Notes: generated by a model from the sequence alone, not told the origin. Positions 8,582 through 18,002 are shown, counted from the stretch's first letter. The stretch: 64,000 bases of DNA from Streptomyces sp. P9-A2 (GCF_036634175.1 NZ_JAZIFX010000001.1:3224001-3288000); one strand, 5' to 3'. Made by a program: numbers and translations.

Positions 8582-9238
8582 CTACGACCGTCTCGGCTGC
8601 GGCTGCGGCACCGCCGCCCGCTCCGGTTCCTGCCGCGTCCCGGCCTGCTGCGTCCCGGCCCACTCCCGCTGCGGCTGCGGCTGCGGCTGCGGCTGCGGCT
8701 GCGGCTGCTTCGAGCGGTAGCGGCGCATCTTGGCGCGGGCTCCGCACACCTGCATGGAGCACCAGCGGCCGCGTCCCGCGGGGCTGCGGTCGTAGTACGC
8801 CCAGTGGCAGTCGGCGGCCTCGCAGGCCTTCAACCTGCTCCACGTACCCGCCGCGACCGCTTCCGCCACGGCCGCCGCGACCCGGGAGAGCAGAGGTCCC
8901 CGGTCGACCGGTGCGAGGGCGGCGGAGCCGTCCGCCGGGTCGACGGTGACCACCAGGGGGGCCTGTACGAGCAGCGTGCCGAGCGGGACGACCACGCGGT
9001 GCGGCGGATGGCCGGCGTGGGCGAGCAGGGCCGCGCGCAGCGCCTCGCGCAGGGCGCGCGCCGACTCGACGCCGGCCGTGTCGCCCGCCTCGTCGCCGGC
9101 CTCGTCATCCGCCGTGAGCCCGAAGCGGGCGCGGCCGTCCGCCGTGTCCAGCGTGTCGGCGCCCGTCTCCAGGTCGAGCGTGTTGACCAGGTCCTGGACC
9201 AGGGCCAGCCCTGCGGGTGCGGCCGATCTCTCACTCAT
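8582..9238 (-). CDS. CGNR zinc-finger / ABATE-type transcriptional regulator
   Basis: The 218-residue protein has an N-terminal ABATE-like domain (LALVQDLVNTLDLETGADTL) and a C-terminal CGNR-type zinc finger: CEAADCHWAYYDRSPAGRGR then WCSMQVCGARAKMRRYR. The four cysteines (CxxxxC and CSMxxC) are intact, although the canonical CGNR is CGAR here. Such proteins are thought to bind DNA and regulate nearby genes. The tail after the finger is a run of Pro-Gln pairs made by a GCTGCG hexanucleotide repeat (8668-8703) and may vary in length between strains. It is transcribed away from two VOC proteins, and the shared intergenic region carries repeated GGTTAC boxes, so it is the natural candidate to control them. 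Confidence 0.8.
   Translation of the reverse strand: MSERSAAPAGLALVQDLVNTLDLETGADTLDTADGRARFGLTADDEAGDEAGDTAGVESARALREALRAALLAHAGHPPHRVVVPLGTLLVQAPLVVTVDPADGSAALAPVDRGPLLSRVAAAVAEAVAAGTWSRLKACEAADCHWAYYDRSPAGRGRWCSMQVCGARAKMRRYRSKQPQPQPQPQPQPQREWAGTQQAGTRQEPERAAVPQPQPRRS
8668..8703. repeat. GCTGCG hexanucleotide microsatellite inside the CGNR gene
   Basis: Six perfect tandem copies of GCTGCG encode a Pro-Gln repeat on the minus strand. Changes in copy number would stay in frame. Confidence 0.85.
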
Positions 9239-9284
9239 GTCCGGACGGTACCTCTCACGTCCCCGTGCGTTTTCCCCTTGCGAC

Positions 9285-9346
9285 GTTACCCCCTATGCGA
9301 AAGTATGCGGTAACGGTTACTGGTTACCCGCCTTTACGGGTAACCA
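9285..9346. promoter_or_regulatory. Cluster of GGTTAC / GGTAAC boxes, probable operator
   Basis: Five copies of the hexamer GGTTAC or its complement GGTAAC/GTTACC occur at 9285-9290, 9309-9314, 9315-9320, 9322-9327 and 9339-9344. The last two lie in a perfect 10-bp inverted repeat TGGTTACCCG/CGGGTAACCA (9321-9330, 9337-9346). The block sits between the divergent CGNR regulator and the first VOC gene, 20 bases before its start codon. Confidence 0.55.
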
Positions 9347-9366
9347 GGGAATTCGAGGAGGAATTC

Positions 9367-9726
9367 ATGTCTGTTGCCAAGGTGGGCGCCGTCGTCCTGG
9401 ACTGCGCCGATCCGCGCGCGCTGGCCGGTTTCTACGCCGAGCTGGTCGGCGGCACGATCAAGGGCGAGGGCGACTGGGTGGACCTCCAGCTGCCCGGCGG
9501 ACCGGCGCTCGCGTTCCAGGAGGCCCCCGGACACGTACCGCCGCGCTGGCCGGCGCCGGACCACTCGCAGCAGTTCCACCTGGACCTGACCGTCGAGGAC
9601 CTGGACGCCGCCGAGAAGGAGGTGCTGGCACTCGGCGCGAAGCCGCTGGAGACGGAGGACCGCTCGCGGACCTTCCGGGTTTACGCGGACCCGGCGGGGC
9701 ACCCCTTCTGTCTCTGCGCCTGCTGA
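9367..9726 (+). CDS. VOC (glyoxalase/bleomycin-resistance fold) family protein
   Basis: A 119-residue single-domain VOC protein: VVLDCADPRALAGFYAELVGG at the start, the middle strand FHLDLTVEDLDAAEKEVLALG and the closing block FRVYADPAGHPFCLC. Such proteins bind metals or sequester or modify small molecules; substrate is not predictable. The ATG at 9367 has a very strong GAGGAGGA ribosome site (9355-9362). A second VOC gene follows 28 bases later, and the two proteins are clearly duplicates. Both are probably controlled by the GGTTAC boxes upstream and by the divergent CGNR regulator. Confidence 0.85.
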   Translation: MSVAKVGAVVLDCADPRALAGFYAELVGGTIKGEGDWVDLQLPGGPALAFQEAPGHVPPRWPAPDHSQQFHLDLTVEDLDAAEKEVLALGAKPLETEDRSRTFRVYADPAGHPFCLCAC

Positions 9727-9754
9727 CCCGCGCCTGCTGACACCGGGAGGACCC

Positions 9755-10147
9755 ATGGCCGCCGTGGCCCGTCTGCGCTCCGTCGTCCTCGACTGCCCCG
9801 AACCGCGCGAACTGGCCCGCTTCTACGCGGCCGTCGGGGGCGGCATGCCCGAGGAGGAGGACCCGGACCGGGTGGTGCTCCAGATCCCCGCGGGGCCCCA
9901 CCTGGCCTTCCAGCGGGCGCCCGGGTACGGCCCGCCCGACTGGCCGCGGGCCGGCCACGGCTCGCAGCAGTTCCACCTCGACTTCGACGCGGGCGGCACC
10001 TGGGAGGAGGTCGACGAGGCCGAGCAGAAGGTGCTGGCGCTGGGGGCGCGGCTGCTGGACCGGGAGGACGGCGAGCGCAAGGACTTCCGGGTGTACGCCG
10101 ATCCGGCAGGGCATCCGTTCTGCCTCTGCCGGATCGAGCAGCCGTAG
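9755..10147 (+). CDS. VOC family protein, tandem paralogue
   Basis: The 130-residue protein repeats the features of its upstream neighbour: SVVLDCPEPRELARFYAAVGG, HLAFQRAPGYGPPDWP, SQQFHLDFD, KVLALGARLLD and the end FRVYADPAGHPFCLC. It differs by a longer loop after the central strand (GGTWEEVDE). A ribosome site GGGAGGA lies at 9745-9751. The gene probably shares a transcript with 9367-9726. Function beyond the fold is unknown. Confidence 0.85.
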   Translation: MAAVARLRSVVLDCPEPRELARFYAAVGGGMPEEEDPDRVVLQIPAGPHLAFQRAPGYGPPDWPRAGHGSQQFHLDFDAGGTWEEVDEAEQKVLALGARLLDREDGERKDFRVYADPAGHPFCLCRIEQP

Positions 10148-10187
10148 CGTCGGCCCGTCTCAGCCGTACCGTCGGCCCGTCTCAGCC
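10148..10187. repeat. Two copies of an 18-bp direct repeat
   Basis: CGTCGGCCCGTCTCAGCC occurs at 10148-10165 and 10170-10187, period 22. The second copy overlaps the stop codon of the dipeptidase gene. Confidence 0.7.
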
Positions 10188-11402
10188 ATTGCCGTTGCCG
10201 CTGCCGTCGAGGGATTCCAGGGTCGCGTTCGACGGGGCGGTGGTCGCCCGGAGCTCGCGGGCGGTGTCCTCGGCGGCGCCCAGCACCCGTACCGCGTTCT
10301 GCCAGGTCAGCTTGGCCAGATCGGTCCTGGACCAGCCGCGGTCGTGCAGTTCGGCGATGAGGTTCGGGTAGCCGGAGACGTCGCGCAGGCCGTCGGGGGT
10401 GAAGGCGGTGCCGTCGTAGTCGCCGCCGATGCCGAGGTGGTCGATGCCGGCGACCTCGCGCATGTGGTCCAGATGGTCGGCCACCGTGGACACGGTGGCG
10501 ACCGGGCGCGGGCGGGCCTCCTCGAAGGCGGCGTGCACCTTCATCGCCTCCGCGGTGGTGTCCAGGTGGTGGAAACCGTGGGCGCGCATGTTGTCGTCGG
10601 CCTCGTTCGTCCAGTCGACGGCCGCCTGGAGCACGAACTTCGGTACGAACGTCACCATCGCGACACCGCCGTTGGCGGGCAGCCGTTCCAGCACGTCGTC
10701 CGGGATGTTGCGGGGGTGGTCGCAGACCGCGCGGGCCGAGGAGTGGGAGAAGATCACCGGCGCGGCCGTGGTGTCCAGCGCGTCCCGCATCGTCGTGGCG
10801 GCGACGTGCGAGAGGTCGACCAGCATGCCGAGCCGGTTCATCTCCCGGACCACCTCGCGGCCGAACGCCGACAGGCCGCCCACGCCGGGCTCGTCCGTCG
10901 CCGAGTCCGCCCAGGCCACGTTGTAGTTGTGGGTGAGGGTCAGGTAGCGCACCCCGAGCTCGTACAACCCGCGCAGGGTGCCGAGGGAGTTGGCGATGGA
11001 GTGGCCGCCCTCCGCTCCCATCAGGGAGGCGATACGGCCCTGTGCGCGTGCCGCCTCCATGTCGGCGGCGGTCAGCGCGGGCGCCAGGTCCTCGGGATGG
11101 CGGGCCAGCAGCCGGCGTACGCAGTCGATCTGCTCGAGGGTGGCCGGCACCGCGTCGGGCAGGTCCGCGCGGACGTACACCGACCAGAACTGCGCGCCGA
11201 CGCCGCCGGCGCGCAGCCGCGGGATGTCGGTGTGCAGGTGGGCCGACTGGTCGGCGGTGATGTCCCGGGCGCCGAGGTCGTAGCGGACCTGCTCGCGCAG
11301 CGCCCACGGCAGGTCGTTGTGCCCGTCGACCACGGGGAACTCGGCCAGCAGCGCGCGGGCGGCCTCGAGGGACGCGGATTCGGAAGACGTCACGGGACTC
11401 AC
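10182..11402 (-). CDS. Membrane-dipeptidase family (M19) dipeptidase
   Basis: The 406-residue protein has the renal-dipeptidase fold: [14 protein letters not shown] near residue 25 with the first metal ligands HxD, the [29 protein letters not shown] helix-strand with the bridging Glu, VDLSHV, and [22 protein letters not shown]. These supply the binuclear zinc site. M19 enzymes hydrolyse dipeptides, sometimes with D-residues. No signal peptide is seen. Its GTG start (11402) overlaps the purE stop by four bases (GTGA), so it is translationally coupled to the purK-purE operon; the metabolic reason is unclear. Confidence 0.88.
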   Translation of the reverse strand: MSPVTSSESASLEAARALLAEFPVVDGHNDLPWALREQVRYDLGARDITADQSAHLHTDIPRLRAGGVGAQFWSVYVRADLPDAVPATLEQIDCVRRLLARHPEDLAPALTAADMEAARAQGRIASLMGAEGGHSIANSLGTLRGLYELGVRYLTLTHNYNVAWADSATDEPGVGGLSAFGREVVREMNRLGMLVDLSHVAATTMRDALDTTAAPVIFSHSSARAVCDHPRNIPDDVLERLPANGGVAMVTFVPKFVLQAAVDWTNEADDNMRAHGFHHLDTTAEAMKVHAAFEEARPRPVATVSTVADHLDHMREVAGIDHLGIGGDYDGTAFTPDGLRDVSGYPNLIAELHDRGWSRTDLAKLTWQNAVRVLGAAEDTARELRATTAPSNATLESLDGSGNGNG

Positions 11403-11929
11403 TTCCCGAAGCCGAAGCCGTTGCCGGAGCCTTCGGTCCTGGCGCGCAGCCGTTTGCCCTTCTCCGTGGCCTGGTCGTTCAGCTCCTGCTGGAACTCCCG
11501 CATCCGGCCCAGGAGCTCGTCGTCATGGGCGGCGAGCATGCGGACGGCGAGCAGTCCCGCGTTGCGGGCGCCCGCCACCGAGACGGTGGCGACCGGAACA
11601 CCGGCCGGCATCTGCACGATGGAGAGCAGGCTGTCCATGCCGTCGAGGTGCTTCAGCGGCACGGGGACGCCGATGACGGGCAGCGGGGTGACCGAGGCGA
11701 GCATGCCGGGCAGATGCGCGGCGCCGCCCGCACCCGCGATGATCACCTTCAGCCCGCGGTCCGCGGCCTGCTCGCCGTACGCGATCATCTCGCGGGGCAT
11801 GCGGTGCGCGGAGACGACGTCGACCTCGTGGCCGATCTCGAACTCGTCGAGGGCCTTGGCGGCGGCCTCCATGACGGGCCAGTCGGAGTCCGATCCCATG
11901 ACGATGCCGACTACGGGGCTGGGGCTCAT
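11399..11929 (-). CDS. purE: N5-carboxyaminoimidazole ribonucleotide mutase
   Basis: A 176-residue class I Pur[23 protein letters not shown] near the N-terminus binds the nucleotide phosphate, VVSAHRMP carries the catalytic histidine, and [16 protein letters not shown] and [21 protein letters not shown] are family blocks. It converts N5-CAIR to CAIR in purine synthesis, using the product of PurK. Its ATG overlaps the purK stop by four bases (ATGA), which fixes the start at 11929. The C-terminal tail ([10 protein letters not shown]) is a lineage extension. Confidence 0.95.
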   Translation of the reverse strand: MSPSPVVGIVMGSDSDWPVMEAAAKALDEFEIGHEVDVVSAHRMPREMIAYGEQAADRGLKVIIAGAGGAAHLPGMLASVTPLPVIGVPVPLKHLDGMDSLLSIVQMPAGVPVATVSVAGARNAGLLAVRMLAAHDDELLGRMREFQQELNDQATEKGKRLRARTEGSGNGFGFGK

Positions 11930-13119
11930 TCGGTGATCGTGCCTCTCAGGTAGCCGGCTGCGTGACGGGCGCGTTCCAGCACGTCGTCCAGGTCGTCGCC
12001 GTAGGTGTTGACGTGGCCCACCTTGCGGCCGGGCTTCACGTCCTTGCCGTACATGTGGATCTTCAGCCGGGGGTCGCGGGCCATGCAGTGCAGGTACGCG
12101 GAGTACATGTCGGGGTAGTCGCCGCCCAGGACGTTGACCATCACCGTCCACGGGGCGCGCGGGCGGGGGTCGCCGAGCGGGAGGTCGAGGACGGCGCGGA
12201 CGTGGTTGGCGAACTGCGACGTGATCGCGCCGTCCATGGTCCAGTGGCCGGAGTTGTGCGGGCGCATGGCGAGCTCGTTGACGAGGATGCGGCCGTCGCG
12301 GGTCTGGAACAGCTCCACGGCGAGATGGCCGACGACGCCGAGTTCCTTGGCGATGTTGAGCGCCATCTCCTCCGCGCGCAGGGCGAGGTTCTCGTCGAGG
12401 CCGGGCGCGGGTGCGATGACCGTGTCGCAGACGCCGTTCACCTGCCGCGATTCGACGACCGGGTAGGCGACGGCCTGGCCGTGCGGGGAGCGGACCACGT
12501 TGGCGGCCAGCTCGCGCACGAAGTCGACCTTCTCCTCGGCCAGCACCGGGACCCCGGCCCGGAACGGCTCGGCGGCCTCCTCGGCGGAGCCGACGACCCA
12601 CACGCCCTTGCCGTCGTAACCGCCGCGGACGGTCTTGAGGACGACCGGGAAGCCGCCCGCCCGTCGCCCGCCACCACCCTTGCCGGCGGGCACGTCGTGC
12701 CCGCCCCTCTCGAGCTCTGCCGCGAAGGCGGCCACGTCCGCGGGATCCGCGACGATGCGGTGCCGCGGACAGGGCACGCCGATCGCGTCGAGCCGGGCGC
12801 GCATCACGCCCTTGTCCTGGGCGTGCACCAGCGCCTCGGGGCCGGGGCGGACGGGGATGCCGTCCGCCTCCAGGGCCCGGAGGTGCTCGGTGGGCACGTG
12901 CTCGTGGTCGAAGGTGATCACGTCGCAGCCGCGGGCGAACGCGCGCAGCGTGTCCAGGTCGCGGTAGTCGCCGACGACGACATCGCCGACGACCTGCGCC
13001 GCGGAATCCTGCGGAGTGTCACTGAGGAGCTTGAACCTGATGCCGAGCGGGATGCCCGCCTCGTGTGTCATACGAGCGAGCTGGCCCCCGCCGACCATGC
13101 CGACTACCGGGAACGTCAC
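11926..13119 (-). CDS. purK: N5-carboxyaminoimidazole ribonucleotide synthase
   Basis: A 397-residue ATP-grasp enzyme. It starts [22 protein letters not shown], the PurK N-terminal glycine loop; the ATP-grasp region includes [20 protein letters not shown], and the C-terminal blocks [20 protein letters not shown] and NVLGGD are typical. It carboxylates AIR to N5-CAIR with ATP and bicarbonate. The start is GTG at 13119, with an AGGGGGAG ribosome site upstream; the glycine loop then begins seven residues in, as in the family. A Gly/Arg-rich insertion ([11 protein letters not shown]) sits in the ATP-grasp domain. It is the first gene of purK-purE-dipeptidase. Confidence 0.95.
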   Translation of the reverse strand: MTFPVVGMVGGGQLARMTHEAGIPLGIRFKLLSDTPQDSAAQVVGDVVVGDYRDLDTLRAFARGCDVITFDHEHVPTEHLRALEADGIPVRPGPEALVHAQDKGVMRARLDAIGVPCPRHRIVADPADVAAFAAELERGGHDVPAGKGGGGRRAGGFPVVLKTVRGGYDGKGVWVVGSAEEAAEPFRAGVPVLAEEKVDFVRELAANVVRSPHGQAVAYPVVESRQVNGVCDTVIAPAPGLDENLALRAEEMALNIAKELGVVGHLAVELFQTRDGRILVNELAMRPHNSGHWTMDGAITSQFANHVRAVLDLPLGDPRPRAPWTVMVNVLGGDYPDMYSAYLHCMARDPRLKIHMYGKDVKPGRKVGHVNTYGDDLDDVLERARHAAGYLRGTITE

Positions 13120-13315
13120 TCCCCCAGGGTATCGGTCGAGCCATGGTGGCCGATTCCACGGCTGTTCCCGGCCTGCCCTCGACCGTTCCCGGACGGGTGT
13201 GCGACCCGGAGGTCCATTCGCGGGGAGATCGCGCGGACGGGTGGTTAGCATGGTCTGGTTGACGCCACCTCGGCGTCGCCTCGACGCCACTCCACGGACG
13301 GGGGCCGGCACGACC

Positions 13316-13876
13316 ATGGGACGCGGTTCCTCGGGGTCTTCGACGGGCACCCCGGCCCCGCGCGGCTCCGTGCGGCAGCGCCTCGACCGGCTCGTCGGTG
13401 AAGCCGTGAAGTTCGGCGCGGTCGGCGGGGTGGGGCTGCTGGTCAATCTCCTCGTGTTCAACCTGGTCCGGCAGGTGACCGAGCTTCCGGTGGTGCGGGC
13501 GAGTGTCATCGCGACCGTCGTCGCGATCGTCTGCAACTACCTGGGGTTCCGCTACTTCACGTACCGGGACCGCGACAAGTCCGGACGCACCAAGGAGATG
13601 TCGCTGTTCCTGCTGTTCAGCGCGATCGGCCTGGTGATCGAGAACGGCCTGCTGTACACGGCGACCTACGGGTTCGGCTGGGACAGCCCGCTGCAGAGCA
13701 ACATCTTCAAGTTCCTCGGCATCGGGGTCGCCACCCTGTTCCGGTTCTGGTCCTACCGCACGTGGGTGTTCCGTGCGCTGCCGGGGGCCGTGGCGGCGGG
13801 TGTGCCGGCGGCGGGTCCCGTCGCGGAGGGCGGGCGCGGGCCCGCGGGACCGCCCTCCCGGCAGCACGTGCCGTAG
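13316..13876 (+). CDS. GtrA-family membrane protein
   Basis: The 186-residue protein has four hydrophobic helices in the GtrA pattern: FGAVGGVGLLVNLLVFNLV, VRASVIATVVAIVCNYLGFRYFTY (with the NYxxxRxxxF motif), LFLLFSAIGLVIENGLLY and the last helix FKFLGIGVATLFRFWSYRTWVF. GtrA proteins are proposed to flip polyprenyl-linked sugars or support glycosyltransferases. An in-frame ATG at 13250 would add 22 residues, but a TTAGCAT element overlapping it (TAGCAT at 13246-13251) looks like the -10 box, so 13316 is preferred. The Gly/Ala/Pro tail is unconserved. Confidence 0.8.
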   Translation: MGRGSSGSSTGTPAPRGSVRQRLDRLVGEAVKFGAVGGVGLLVNLLVFNLVRQVTELPVVRASVIATVVAIVCNYLGFRYFTYRDRDKSGRTKEMSLFLLFSAIGLVIENGLLYTATYGFGWDSPLQSNIFKFLGIGVATLFRFWSYRTWVFRALPGAVAAGVPAAGPVAEGGRGPAGPPSRQHVP

Positions 13877-13967
13877 GCGCCGGGTCCCGGGCCTGGGCCG
13901 GCACCGGTACGTACGCCCTCGCACTCCCTGTTCACCACACCGCTCACGGCCCTGTTCACGGCCCCGT

Positions 13968-15239
13968 TCACCGCACCGTCTGGCGGTTGTCGTCCCGGGT
14001 TTTCTGCGGCGGCGTGCGGGACAGGAACAGGCCGAAGACCGCGGGCTCGGCCTGAAGCATCTCCAGCCGGCCACCGTCGGCCTCCGCGAGGTCGCGGGCG
14101 ACCGCGAGGCCGATGCCGGTGGAGTTGTGGCCGCTGATCGCACGCTCGAAAATGCGGGCGCCCAGGTCGGCGGGGACTCCCGGGCCCTCGTCCGTGACCT
14201 CGATGACAGCCTGGTTCCCGGTGACCCGGGTGCGCAGGGCGACCGTGCCGCCCCCGTGCATGAGCGAGTTCTCGATCAATGCGGCCAGTACCTGGGCGAC
14301 CGCACCCGGCGTCCCGACTGCGCGCAGATGCCTCTTGCCGGAGGTGACGATCGCGCGGCCGGCGCTGCGGTAGGCGGGGCGCCACTCCGCGAGCTGCTGC
14401 TGGATCACCTCGTCGAGGTCGAAGGTGACGGCCGAGCCGGTCCGCGGGTCGCGGGAGTTGGTCAGCAGCCGCTCCACCACGTCCGTCAGGCGCTCCACCT
14501 GCGCCAGCGCGATCGTCGCCTCCTCCTTCACCGTCTCGGGGTCGTCGGTGAGGGTGATCTCCTCGAGCCGCATGGACAGCGCGGTGAGCGGGGTGCGCAG
14601 CTGGTGGGAGGCGTCGGCGGCCAGCCGCCGTTCGGCGGTCAGCATGCGGCCGATGCGCTCGGCGGAGGAGTCCAGCACATCCGCGACCCGGTCCAGCTCG
14701 GGAACGCCGTATCGCCGGTGGCGGGGGCGCGGGTCGCCCGAGCCGAGGCGCTCGGCGGTCTCCGCGAGGTCGGTCAGCGGGGAGGCGAGCCGGTTGGCCT
14801 GGCGGACCGCCAGCAGTACCGCCGCGATCACCGCCAGCAGCGCCACCAGTCCGATGATCAGCAGGGTGCGGCCGACCTCACGGGTCACCGAGGAGCGCGG
14901 CTCCTGGACGGTGACCGTCTCGCCCTCCTCGCCGGACGCCGAGGCGCTGATGACATCGCCCTCCGGCCTGTCGCCGATCTCGATGGGCGCCCTGCCGGGC
15001 AGGCGTACGACGACGTAGCGGTCCTCGGCGACCTGGTCCCTGAGGACCGCCGCGGTGACCTTCTCCTCGACGAGCAGCCTGCTGTCGACGATGCTGGCGA
15101 GCCGTACCGCCTCGGACTCGACCCGTTCCCTGGCGCTTTCGGTGATCGTGCGGGTCTCCACGATCACCAGGGAGACGCCGAACACGGCGATCACGACGAG
15201 CACCACGGCGAGCGTGGACTGGATCAGTCGGCGGCGCAT
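13968..15239 (-). CDS. Two-component sensor histidine kinase
   Basis: The 423-residue kinase has a first membrane helix (LIQSTLAVVLVVIAVFGVSLVIV), an extracytoplasmic sensor region of about 120 residues, a second helix (LLIIGLVALLAVIAAVLLAV), a HAMP segment, a HisKA box with the phosphorylated histidine in ASHQLRTPLTALSMRLEEI, and a HATPase domain with N box (LIENSLMHGGGTV), G1 box (VTDEGPGVPADLG) and G2 box (GHNSTGIGLAVARDLAEADGG). It starts 43 bases after the response regulator and is surely cotranscribed. The stimulus is unknown; no known Streptomyces pair (CseBC, AfsQ, PhoPR) can be assigned from sequence alone. Confidence 0.92.
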   Translation of the reverse strand: MRRRLIQSTLAVVLVVIAVFGVSLVIVETRTITESARERVESEAVRLASIVDSRLLVEEKVTAAVLRDQVAEDRYVVVRLPGRAPIEIGDRPEGDVISASASGEEGETVTVQEPRSSVTREVGRTLLIIGLVALLAVIAAVLLAVRQANRLASPLTDLAETAERLGSGDPRPRHRRYGVPELDRVADVLDSSAERIGRMLTAERRLAADASHQLRTPLTALSMRLEEITLTDDPETVKEEATIALAQVERLTDVVERLLTNSRDPRTGSAVTFDLDEVIQQQLAEWRPAYRSAGRAIVTSGKRHLRAVGTPGAVAQVLAALIENSLMHGGGTVALRTRVTGNQAVIEVTDEGPGVPADLGARIFERAISGHNSTGIGLAVARDLAEADGGRLEMLQAEPAVFGLFLSRTPPQKTRDDNRQTVR

Positions 15240-15282
15240 GTCCTCATATCCGAACCGGAATCACGATGTACGGGTGGGGGGG

Positions 15283-15960
15283 TCAGCTCTTCTCGAAGCG
15301 GAACCCCACGCCTCGTACGGTCGCGATGTAGCGGGGGTTGGCCGCGTCGTCGCCGAGCTTCTTGCGCAGCCAGGAGATGTGCATGTCGAGGGTCTTGGTG
15401 GAGGACCACCAGGTGGTGTCCCAGACCTCGCGCATCAGCTGATCGCGGGTGACGACCCGGCCCGCGTCCCGCACCAGGACCCGCAGCAGGTCGAACTCCT
15501 TGGCGGTGAGCTGGAGTTCCTCCTCGCCCATCCACGCCCGGTGCGACTCGACGTCGATGCGCACCCCGTGCGTCGCGGGCGGCTGCTGCGGTTCGGTGGC
15601 ACCGCGCCGCAGCAGGGCCCGTACCCGGGCGAGCAGTTCGGCGAGGCGGAACGGCTTGGTGACGTAGTCGTCGGCGCCGGCGTCCAGACCGACCACGGTG
15701 TCGACCTCGTCGGCGCGCGCGGTGAGGATCAGGATCGGGACCGTGTGACCGTCGGAACGCAGCCGGCGGGCGACCTCCAGACCGTCCATGCCCGGCAGCC
15801 CGAGGTCCAGCACCACCAGGTCGACGCCGCCCTGCAGGCCTGCGTCGAGCGCGCTGGGTCCGTCCTCACGCACCTCCACCTCGTAGCCCTCCCGACGCAG
15901 GGCGCGGGCCAGCGGCTCCGAGATGGACGCGTCGTCCTCGGCGAGCAGTACACGGGTCAT
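15283..15960 (-). CDS. OmpR/PhoB-family response regulator
   Basis: A 225-residue regulator. The receiver domain has the acidic pair EDD (residues 8-10), the phosphoacceptor Asp52 in VVLDLGLPGMDG, Thr and Lys in ILTARAD and YVTKPF. The C-terminal winged helix (LQLTAKEFDLLRVLVRDAGRVV..TLDMHISWLRKKLGDD..YIATVRGVGFRFE) binds DNA as in OmpR/PhoB. The ATG at 15960 is chosen because the receiver begins at once. It heads the operon with the kinase at 13968-15239. Confidence 0.93.
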   Translation of the reverse strand: MTRVLLAEDDASISEPLARALRREGYEVEVREDGPSALDAGLQGGVDLVVLDLGLPGMDGLEVARRLRSDGHTVPILILTARADEVDTVVGLDAGADDYVTKPFRLAELLARVRALLRRGATEPQQPPATHGVRIDVESHRAWMGEEELQLTAKEFDLLRVLVRDAGRVVTRDQLMREVWDTTWWSSTKTLDMHISWLRKKLGDDAANPRYIATVRGVGFRFEKS

Positions 15961-16505
15961 GGACTGATGGTAGTCCCGCACGGACGCGGCCCGGGGTGTG
16001 ATCACCGGCACCGGTTCCTACCCGGCACACACCGGATTCTCACGTCCGGGGTCCGGGGTCCGGGGGGCCGTGCCTGAGGTGGGGGGGTGCGACTCCGGAG
16101 AAAACCTTCGATCGGGTGATCGCGGTTCCCCCGGAGCCTGTGATCCCTGTCTCAAGTCCTTCCATATCGGGCACTGTCCTGCCGTATGGTGAACCAACGC
16201 CTGTTGCACCACGGGGGCCTTTGGCGCATTTGACGCCGAAGGTCTCTTTCGTGTGCGGGCCGGTTTCCCGCCGGCCTGTCCCGGCCGGCCTCGCCGGCCC
16301 CGTAAGGAATGACCTGTGGCCGGGCCTCGGCGCGCATGGACGCGCGTAGAGGCGTGGATCCCGGTGGTCACCGTCCGCCGCTCCGTGATCCGGAGCGGAT
16401 TCCCCAGGGGCGTGGGGCTGGACGGCAGGGCCTGCCGGTGCCGGCCAACCCCCCACCGGGCGCGTACGCACTGACAGGACGCGTCCCGACCAGCAAGGAA
16501 CGACC
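15961..16505. other. Long intergenic region before the POT transporter
   Basis: About 545 bases lie between the divergent response regulator and transporter genes. No coding region is convincing. TATGGT at 16185-16190 could be a -10 box for the transporter, giving a leader of about 310 bases with several small GC hairpins (for example around 16270-16305). A TTGACG at 16230-16235 has no matching -10. A structured leader is possible, but no known riboswitch motif was recognised. Confidence 0.4.
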
Positions 16506-18002
16506 ATGGCGTCCAGCCTGACGAAGGACTCGGTCTCACCCGGCACCCCCGGTTCCGAGAAAACCTTCTTCGGCCACCCTCGCGGACTGGCCACACTCTT
16601 CATGACCGAGATGTGGGAGCGCTTCTCCTACTACGGCATGAGGGCCCTGCTCCCGCTGTACCTCGTCGCCCCTGGTGGCATGGGGATGAACGCCGGTACC
16701 GCGACGGCCGTCTACTCGGTGTACCTGTCGCTGGTGTACCTGCTCACGATGCCGGGCGGCTGGTTCGGCGACCGTGTGCTGGGCCCGCGCAAGACCGTCG
16801 CCCTCGCCGGCGCGATCATCATGTTCGGCCACCTGACCCTGGCCCTGCCTTCCGCCGGCACCTTCTACGCCGGTCTCGGCCTGGTCGCGCTCGGCTCCGG
16901 TCTACTGAAGGCCAACATCTCCACGATGGTCGGCCAGTTGTACGACGGTCCTGACGACCCGCGTCGCGACGGCGGCTTCACCATCTTCTACATGGGCATC
17001 AACCTCGGTGCCTTCTTCTCGCCGCTGATCATCGGCACCGTCGGTGAGGGCGTCAACTGGCATCTGGGCTTCGCGCTCGCCGCGGTCGGCATGGGGCTCG
17101 GTGTGCTCCAGTTCCTGCTGGGCAGCCGTCACCTCGCCGCGCACTCCAGCGTCGTGCCCAAGCCGCTGTCCGCCGCCGAGAAGTCCGCCACGCTGCGCAA
17201 GTCCGCCCTCTGGGCCGGCATCGCCGTCGTCGCGTACGCCGTCGTCGGCTTCTCGGGGAACTACACGCTGAACTGGATCCTGGTCCCGCTGACGCTGCTC
17301 GGCTTGATCATTCCGGTGCTGGTGCTGGTGCGGATCAAGCGCGACCGGGACCTGGACCGGGACGAGCAGTCGAAGATGTCCGCGTACATCTGGTTCTTCG
17401 TGGCCGCGGCCGTGTTCTGGATGATCTACGACCAGGGCGGTTCCACCCTGGCGCTCTTCGCCGACGCCTCGGCCGACAACAGCGTCTTCGGCTGGGAGTT
17501 CCCGGTCTCCTGGTACCAGTCGGTCAACCCGGTCCTGATCATGGCGCTGGCCCCGGTCTTCGCCTGGTTCTGGCTGGCGCTGAACCGGCGCGGCAAGGAG
17601 CCCAGCACGATCGTGAAGTTCGGCTCCGGTCTGGTGCTGGTCGGCGCGTCCTTCTTCCTGTTCCTCGCCCCGCTGTCGATCGCCGAGGGTGGTCACAAGG
17701 CGGCGGCGGCGTGGCTGGTGGCGATCTACTTCACGCAGACCGTCGGTGAGCTGCTGCTCTCCCCGGTCGGCCTGTCGGTCACCACGAAGATGGCGCCCGC
17801 GAAGTACGCCTCGCAGATGATGGGCGTCTGGTTCCTGGCCGTCACCGCCGGTACCGCCACGACCGGCCTGCTCTCCACCGCCGGCGTCGACCTGAACGGG
17901 TCGGGCGTGGTCGCGATGGAGGCGACCCTCGCCGTGGTCGCCGGTGTCGCGGTGTGGATGTACCGCAGCAAGGTCAAGGCGCTGATGGGCGAAGTCCGCT
18001 GA
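16506..18002 (+). CDS. Proton-dependent oligopeptide (POT/PTR) transporter
   Basis: The 498-residue protein has about 14 membrane helices and the POT signatures: the ExxERFSYYG motif in FMTEMWERFSYYGMRALLPL (about residues 33-52), the second signature FTIFYMGINLGAFFSPLIIG (about 159-178), and GDRVLGPRKTVALAGA. These proton symporters import di- and tripeptides. The ATG at 16506 has AAGGA six bases upstream. A very strong hairpin follows the gene. Peptide uptake fits the saprophytic life of Streptomyces; the preceding two-component system may control it, which is only inference from adjacency. Confidence 0.93.
   Translation: MASSLTKDSVSPGTPGSEKTFFGHPRGLATLFMTEMWERFSYYGMRALLPLYLVAPGGMGMNAGTATAVYSVYLSLVYLLTMPGGWFGDRVLGPRKTVALAGAIIMFGHLTLALPSAGTFYAGLGLVALGSGLLKANISTMVGQLYDGPDDPRRDGGFTIFYMGINLGAFFSPLIIGTVGEGVNWHLGFALAAVGMGLGVLQFLLGSRHLAAHSSVVPKPLSAAEKSATLRKSALWAGIAVVAYAVVGFSGNYTLNWILVPLTLLGLIIPVLVLVRIKRDRDLDRDEQSKMSAYIWFFVAAAVFWMIYDQGGSTLALFADASADNSVFGWEFPVSWYQSVNPVLIMALAPVFAWFWLALNRRGKEPSTIVKFGSGLVLVGASFFLFLAPLSIAEGGHKAAAAWLVAIYFTQTVGELLLSPVGLSVTTKMAPAKYASQMMGVWFLAVTAGTATTGLLSTAGVDLNGSGVVAMEATLAVVAGVAVWMYRSKVKALMGEVR

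Noticed and set aside
10344..11936. A 530-residue plus-strand open frame
   Set aside because: It is antisense to the dipeptidase and purE genes, which have clear motifs and overlapping operon structure.
16230..16259. TTGACG considered as a promoter for the POT transporter
   Set aside because: No acceptable -10 box lies 16-18 bases downstream.
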